A stretch of 64,000 nt of DNA. Origin: Mauremys mutica (Eukaryota > Chordata > Testudines > Geoemydidae). Made by a program: the position numbers and the translations under genes. The notes under the pieces were generated by a model. That model was not told where the DNA came from, made no database searches, and worked only from the letters and a program-made list of their open reading frames with translations. Where the stretch lies: contig NC_059081.1 of the NCBI RefSeq assembly GCF_020497125.1, positions 13,133,105 to 13,197,104 of the forward strand, in the 5' to 3' direction. Numbering within the stretch: position 1 is the stretch's first letter; each line of letters starts with the position of its first letter. Below, in pieces: positions 38,301-44,300 of the stretch.

Positions 38301-41300
38301 AAAATAACACACAACCTCAAAAATTATGATGCATCATATTAAAAACAAACTAGTAGGCAGAAAGCTTATTAGACTGTATCCATCCACTTTGTCAGAAACA
38401 TGGCTAAGAGCCTTTGCAATCTGTTACAGCATTTCAAAGTAAACTCTGGCTCTTGCGAAATGGATGCTGTTGAACAAGAGATCTGAGCCATTACACACAT
38501 TGAATCTATTTCCCCATGTTAAATATTCTCATACCTCTTGTCAAACTGTCTGTAATGGGCTATCTTGATTATCACTACAAAAGTTTTTTCTCTTAATTAA
38601 TTAGCCTCTTAGAGTTGGTAAGACAACTCCCACCTTTTCATGTTCTCTGTATGTGTATATATATCACCTTACTATATGTTCCACTCTATGCATCTGATGA
38701 AGTGGGCTGTAGCCCACGAAAGCTAATGCTCAAATAAATGTGTTAGTCTCTAAGGTGCCACAAGTACTCCTGTTCTTTTTGCGGATACAGACTAACACGG
38801 TGGCTACTCTGAAACCAATCTTTTTGTTGTGAGAAGCATTACTAAGAGCCCCTGGGCACTACCGCAATACAAATAAATAATAGTAACACAGAAGGGAGAA
38901 GGTAAATGACAAAAGCTGCCAAACTGCATTTATGGCCTGAAACTTTGGCCCTTTCACATGTGCAAGTAAAGATTACTCAAATAAGCACTTATCATGTAGG
39001 GGTATGCAAGAGGCTGACTAATAGGAAGGGAGAGTCTTACCCTTCTCTTAGCTAAAAATCTTGCAACAAAAACTGCATATCAGATGAGTTCTCCAATCCT
39101 GTAGCATAAGGGGCTCTTTAATTTTCATTCAGTCACTGGAGATTAGTCAAGGAGCTTTGTTTTATCAAATGGGAAGGTTATTTTTAAAGACCTCAATGTG
39201 GATTAAAGAAAAGTTGCTGTGGAATTACCTTTCTAATTAGGCCAAGAAAAATGCAGATATGCACAGGGTTGAAAGAATCCTAAAAGCCAATGATTTAAAC
39301 AAATATTTCTGATGATTATACAAGCCTTTAAGAGTGATCCCACTCCACAGTCTGGCCCTGAAATGTTGCTGTGATGACATGTAGGAGCCACCAACAGCTC
39401 ACAAAGGGCTGAAGGGAGTTTCATATGTATGACTTCACATTGAGAGCCTAGGCACAAGGATTTTCAATGAGCAATTATTTCAATAGACAAGGGATCCTTT
39501 ATGCATAGATTTGTTTCCCCTGTGACTCACAGTGAATTCAGGTGTTGATGGGTGGAACTGATAAAGCAAACATCAGTTTTAAAAATAGACCATGGAACAC
39601 AGATACCAGAGTTTAGCATGAGAGTTGCATGCTAATTTTATGGCTAAACAATGTTGACAGTGTCCCTTGAAAGTGCCACTGCTTACATCAAGCCTCTATA
39701 AAAATAAATTTAACTTTTGAACTGCATTAACACTTTTGATACTGTTTCTCCAGGGCAACTGTTGTGCTGCCAATGTTCCACCGATGTTTCACAGATGAGG
39801 ATTGAGTGTTAATCACACTGAAGCCTGGTCTACACTAGGCGTTTAAACCGGTTTTAGGAGCGTAAAACCGATTTAACGCCACAACCGTCCACACTAGGAG
39901 GCACCATATATTGATTTTAATGGCTCTTTAAACCGGTTTCTGTACTCCTCCCTAACGAGAGGAGTAACGCTAGTATCGGTATTAACATATCGGATTAGGG
40001 TTAGTGTGGACGCTGATCGACGGTATTGGCCTCCGGGAGGTATCCCACAGTGCAGCAGTGACCGCTCTGGACCGCAATCTGAACTCGGATGCAGTGCTCA
40101 GGTAGACAGGAAAAGCCCTGCGAACTTTTGAATATTTCCTGTTTGCCCAGCGTGGAGCTCCGATCAGCACGGGTGGCGATGCAGTCCGAAATCAAAATAA
40201 AGAAAGAGCTCCAGCACGGACCATGCGGATGTGATCGCTGTAAGGGCAGGCAAATCCGTTCTATCAGCGCTCCGTTACAGAAGATGAAATTCAGAATCCT
40301 TTTTTAAAAATCTCCAGACAGACGCCATAGCAGGGACTCAGCGCACTGCAGTGTGACAAGCGTAACGGAAAGCCAAAGAATCAAATGGACGCTCATGGAC
40401 TGGAGGACTGAAGCTATCCCACAGTTCCTGCAGCCTCCGAAAAGTATTTGCATTCTTGGCTGAGCTCCAAATGCTTCTAGGGTCAAACACAGTGTCCGCG
40501 GTGGGTCAGGCATAGCTTGGCAATCTACTCACCCCCCCCACCCACCCCCAGAAGCGAAAGGGAAAACAATCCCTCTGACTCTTTTACATGTCACCCTATC
40601 TTTACTGAATGCTGCAGATAGACACGATGCTGCAGCCGTCAACACCAACATCCTCACTCCCCCCCTGCCATGGGTGGCTGATGGTACAAAAGGACTGGTA
40701 ACCGTCCTCGTCATCAGCCTATTGGCACATGGGGCAGTAACCATGCTGACTAGCATCCGTCAGGTCGATCAAGGGCTCCTGGCTCTAATTTTTTCTGGTG
40801 GATGGTGGATGGTGCAGTATGGCTGGTAACCATCGTCATCATAGCAACAGGGGGCTGAGCTCCATCAGCCCCCACCCTTCATGTGTAAAGAACAGATTTC
40901 AGTTGCCCCTGGACTAGCAGAGGGATGCTGGGCTTCTCTCCACACTGCTTAATGTCCTGTCTGGACTATCATAGCAGCTGGAGGCTGCCTTCCACTCATT
41001 TCTCACTAGCAAGTCACCATGTCTTTTTATTCCTGCATTCTTTATTAACTTCATCACACAAAGTGGGGGACAATGCTACGGTAGCCCAGAAAGGCTGGGG
41101 GAAGAACGGAATCAACAGGTGGGGTTTGTTACAGGAGCACCCCCTGTGAATAGCATACAGATCAAGTTTCTGCAGGATCTGACACAGAGCAGCTGTGCTC
41201 TCTGGTTCTATGATACAGTGGTTATCTAGTACACTTTACCTATATTCTAGGCAGGACTGATTCTATTTTTAGATACCAAAAAAGGAGGGATTGACTCAGG

Positions 41301-44300
41301 GAGTCATTCCCAATTTTGGCTTTTGCGCCCCTGGCTAAGAGCAGCCAGGGGCACTTATGACAGCAGCAAATGGTACAAAAGGACTGGTAGCCATAATCAT
41401 CCTCACCAGTTCCAATTTATGGAAGGGTTTGGATGGTGCAGTATGACTGGTAACCATCTCTGCTGTCATGCAAAAGCAAAAGCATACTTCTGTGTAGCGC
41501 TGCTGAATCGCCTCTGTGAGCGGCATCTAGTACACATACGGTGAGAGTCACAAAAGGCAAAACAAGCTCCATGATTGCCATGCTATGGCATCTGCCAGGG
41601 CAATCCAGGGGAAAAAGGCGCGAAATGCTTGTCTGCCGTTGCTTTCCCAGAGGAAGGAGTGACTAACGACATTTACCCAGAACCACCCGCGACAATGATT
41701 TTTGCCCCATCAGGCACTGGGATCTCAACCCGGAAGTTCCAAGGGGCGGGGGAGGCTGCGGGAACTATGGGATAGCTAGGGAATAGCTACCCACAGTGCA
41801 ACGCTCCAGAATCCGACGCTAGCCTCGGACCGCGGACGCACACCACCGAATTAATGTGTTTAGTGTGGCCGCGCGCACTCGATTTTATAAAATCTGTTTT
41901 ACAAAACCGGTTTATGCAAATTCGGAATAGTCCCGTAGTGTAGACGTACCCTGAGTAGCACAGCTCGGGCCTGAGGGCACCTGGAATGTTCAGCTGCAAT
42001 CCCTGTATGTAGTGTAGTTGTAGCCATGTTGGTCCCAGGATATTAAAGACACAAGGTGGGTGAGGTAATATCTTTTATTTGATCAACTTCTGCTGGTGAG
42101 AGAGACAAGCTTTTGAGCGGCACCAAGCTTCAGGAAGAAGAAGAGCTTATGCTCAAATAAATTTGTTAGTCTCTAAGGTGCCACAAGTACTCCTGATCTT
42201 TTTGCGGATACAGACTAACACGGCTGTTATTACTCTGAAACCTGTCAGTGTGGTTTGAAAGCTTGTCTCTCTCGCCAACAGAAGTTGGTCTAATAAAAGA
42301 TATTACCACATCCACCTGGTTTCTCAGCTGCAATCAACCAGTTAAGGAAATATGCTATGGCTGCTGTAGTTCACAGCTAGACTAATGAAAAACCGGAGGA
42401 GAAAAATAGCTTTCACAAGAGTAACAAATTTAAAACTTTCTGCAGGAATTAGAGAGGAGGAGCAAAGCATTATAGATGCTGATCCAGCAAAGCAATTAAG
42501 CTTATGACAAACTTTAAGAACATGAATAATCCCTTTGAAGTCAATGATATTACTCACAGTGCTAAAAGTTAACCATGTACTTAAAGTACTTTGCTGGACA
42601 GGGACATGACAACAGAGTATGAGAAGCGCTTACAGCAAAAGATAATAGAACTTACCGATTATGTCCAAAACACTACTTCCTTCTAAGGGTTTGTCTGCAC
42701 TGGAACTGGAAAATGTAAATTCCAGCTTGAGGAGACGTACCCGTACTAACTGTGATCGAACCAGCACACTAAAAATAGAAGTGTATCCATGGTGGCATAG
42801 CCGCCTCAGGTAGATAGTTATGGTTTTGGATGGGGTCATACTCGGGATGGCTAGCCCCTCCTGCCACGAGTGGCTATACTTCTGGTTTTAGCACACTAGC
42901 TTGATCACTTTTCAGCAGTTGTATACACATACCATAAATTAACTGCCTTTCTGAATAACTATATTCAGCCTGGCTGTAGAACCCAAATCCAGGCAGAAAA
43001 ATCACATATTAGAATTTCTGCTGAATAAATCTCTACAGGGGAAGCAGTTCAGCTTTTCCGATTTTTTCATTGACTTCAATGGGTTCTACATTGGGCCAAG
43101 AGTTAGGAGTCATTGTGGAAAGCGTTTTCTCTCCCTTAAAAGTAGTTTTTATCTTCCATACATCATTCCTCAACACAGAAGAAAAAGCTTCATTTCTCAC
43201 AAATAATTTTCTAGTTTTTATAAACATTTTGTTTTTTGTTTTGAACAAAACCGTACCTGGTTCTTGGGGTTTGCTTGGTGTCTTGGACTCCTAAAACAAA
43301 AAGAACAGTAAGCCAATTAAAAACAGCATGTGACAGTCTTGCTGTTACTTCAAAACTCTGAATACTGCAGGTTAGGATTCTGTTTCATATTTATTTACCT
43401 CTTTAGGACCCGGCACTTCCCTGGACACGTCTTTTTTGGTTGCACCAGTTGTTTCAAGCTGCATGACAACCAGCTTTAATTTTCCTTCCGCTGCCCTGTC
43501 AAGCTCATGGGTCTTTTTGTTAAGAACTCGCTGCCTCACTAAAGCACAAATAAACAAAACTATTATAATCTTGGTAGAAGGGATGTTAGTCTATAGGTCT
43601 ATGCACCATTATGGGCAACATAATCCTCCCTGCTGGGCACTGTTAACAAATCATACAACAAACTCCAACATTTAAAAAATCATAGCACTAGAATGATGGG
43701 CTAAACTTCATTCAATAAAACTGCTCTTCATTACCTCCCATGTCTTTCCCCTTGTTTTCATGTTGCCTAGTTAAGGCTAATTCTGTGCCCATTGACTTCA
43801 GGGCAAGGAAGATCATGCCCTTAGGTTGCAGGCAGTTTGGGGAAGGGACCTTGTCACACCAGTCTCTAAAGCGCCTAGCACATTGTTGGTGCTATATAAA
43901 TAAGAGACTAGATAAATAATAATACATACCCTACATGAGTTTCCTCACAATTTCCTTCCAATTGTTCCATTAGTAATAGTGGGGTGAGTAAAGGCACGGA
44001 ACTGGGAGGGTGTTCGGTCCCCTAAACCCATAGATTTGTGAGGATCTTGAGAAATCTGCAGGAACATGGGGCTTCTACACTGCTCCCTGGGTTATCCCTT
44101 CTCCCATGGCAGCATCGTCCCCACTGGGTGACGCTCCAGAGCCCTCCTTTGGAGGGGCGCTGAATAAATATATATGGGGAGTTATTCATCTTAACCAGCA
44201 GTAACTTCTCCCCCCCCCATAGTTACAAGAACAAAAGATTTGGGGGAAAATCATTCTCTTTCCCCCATTTGCTCAACTTCTGCAACACTGTGTAGAATCA

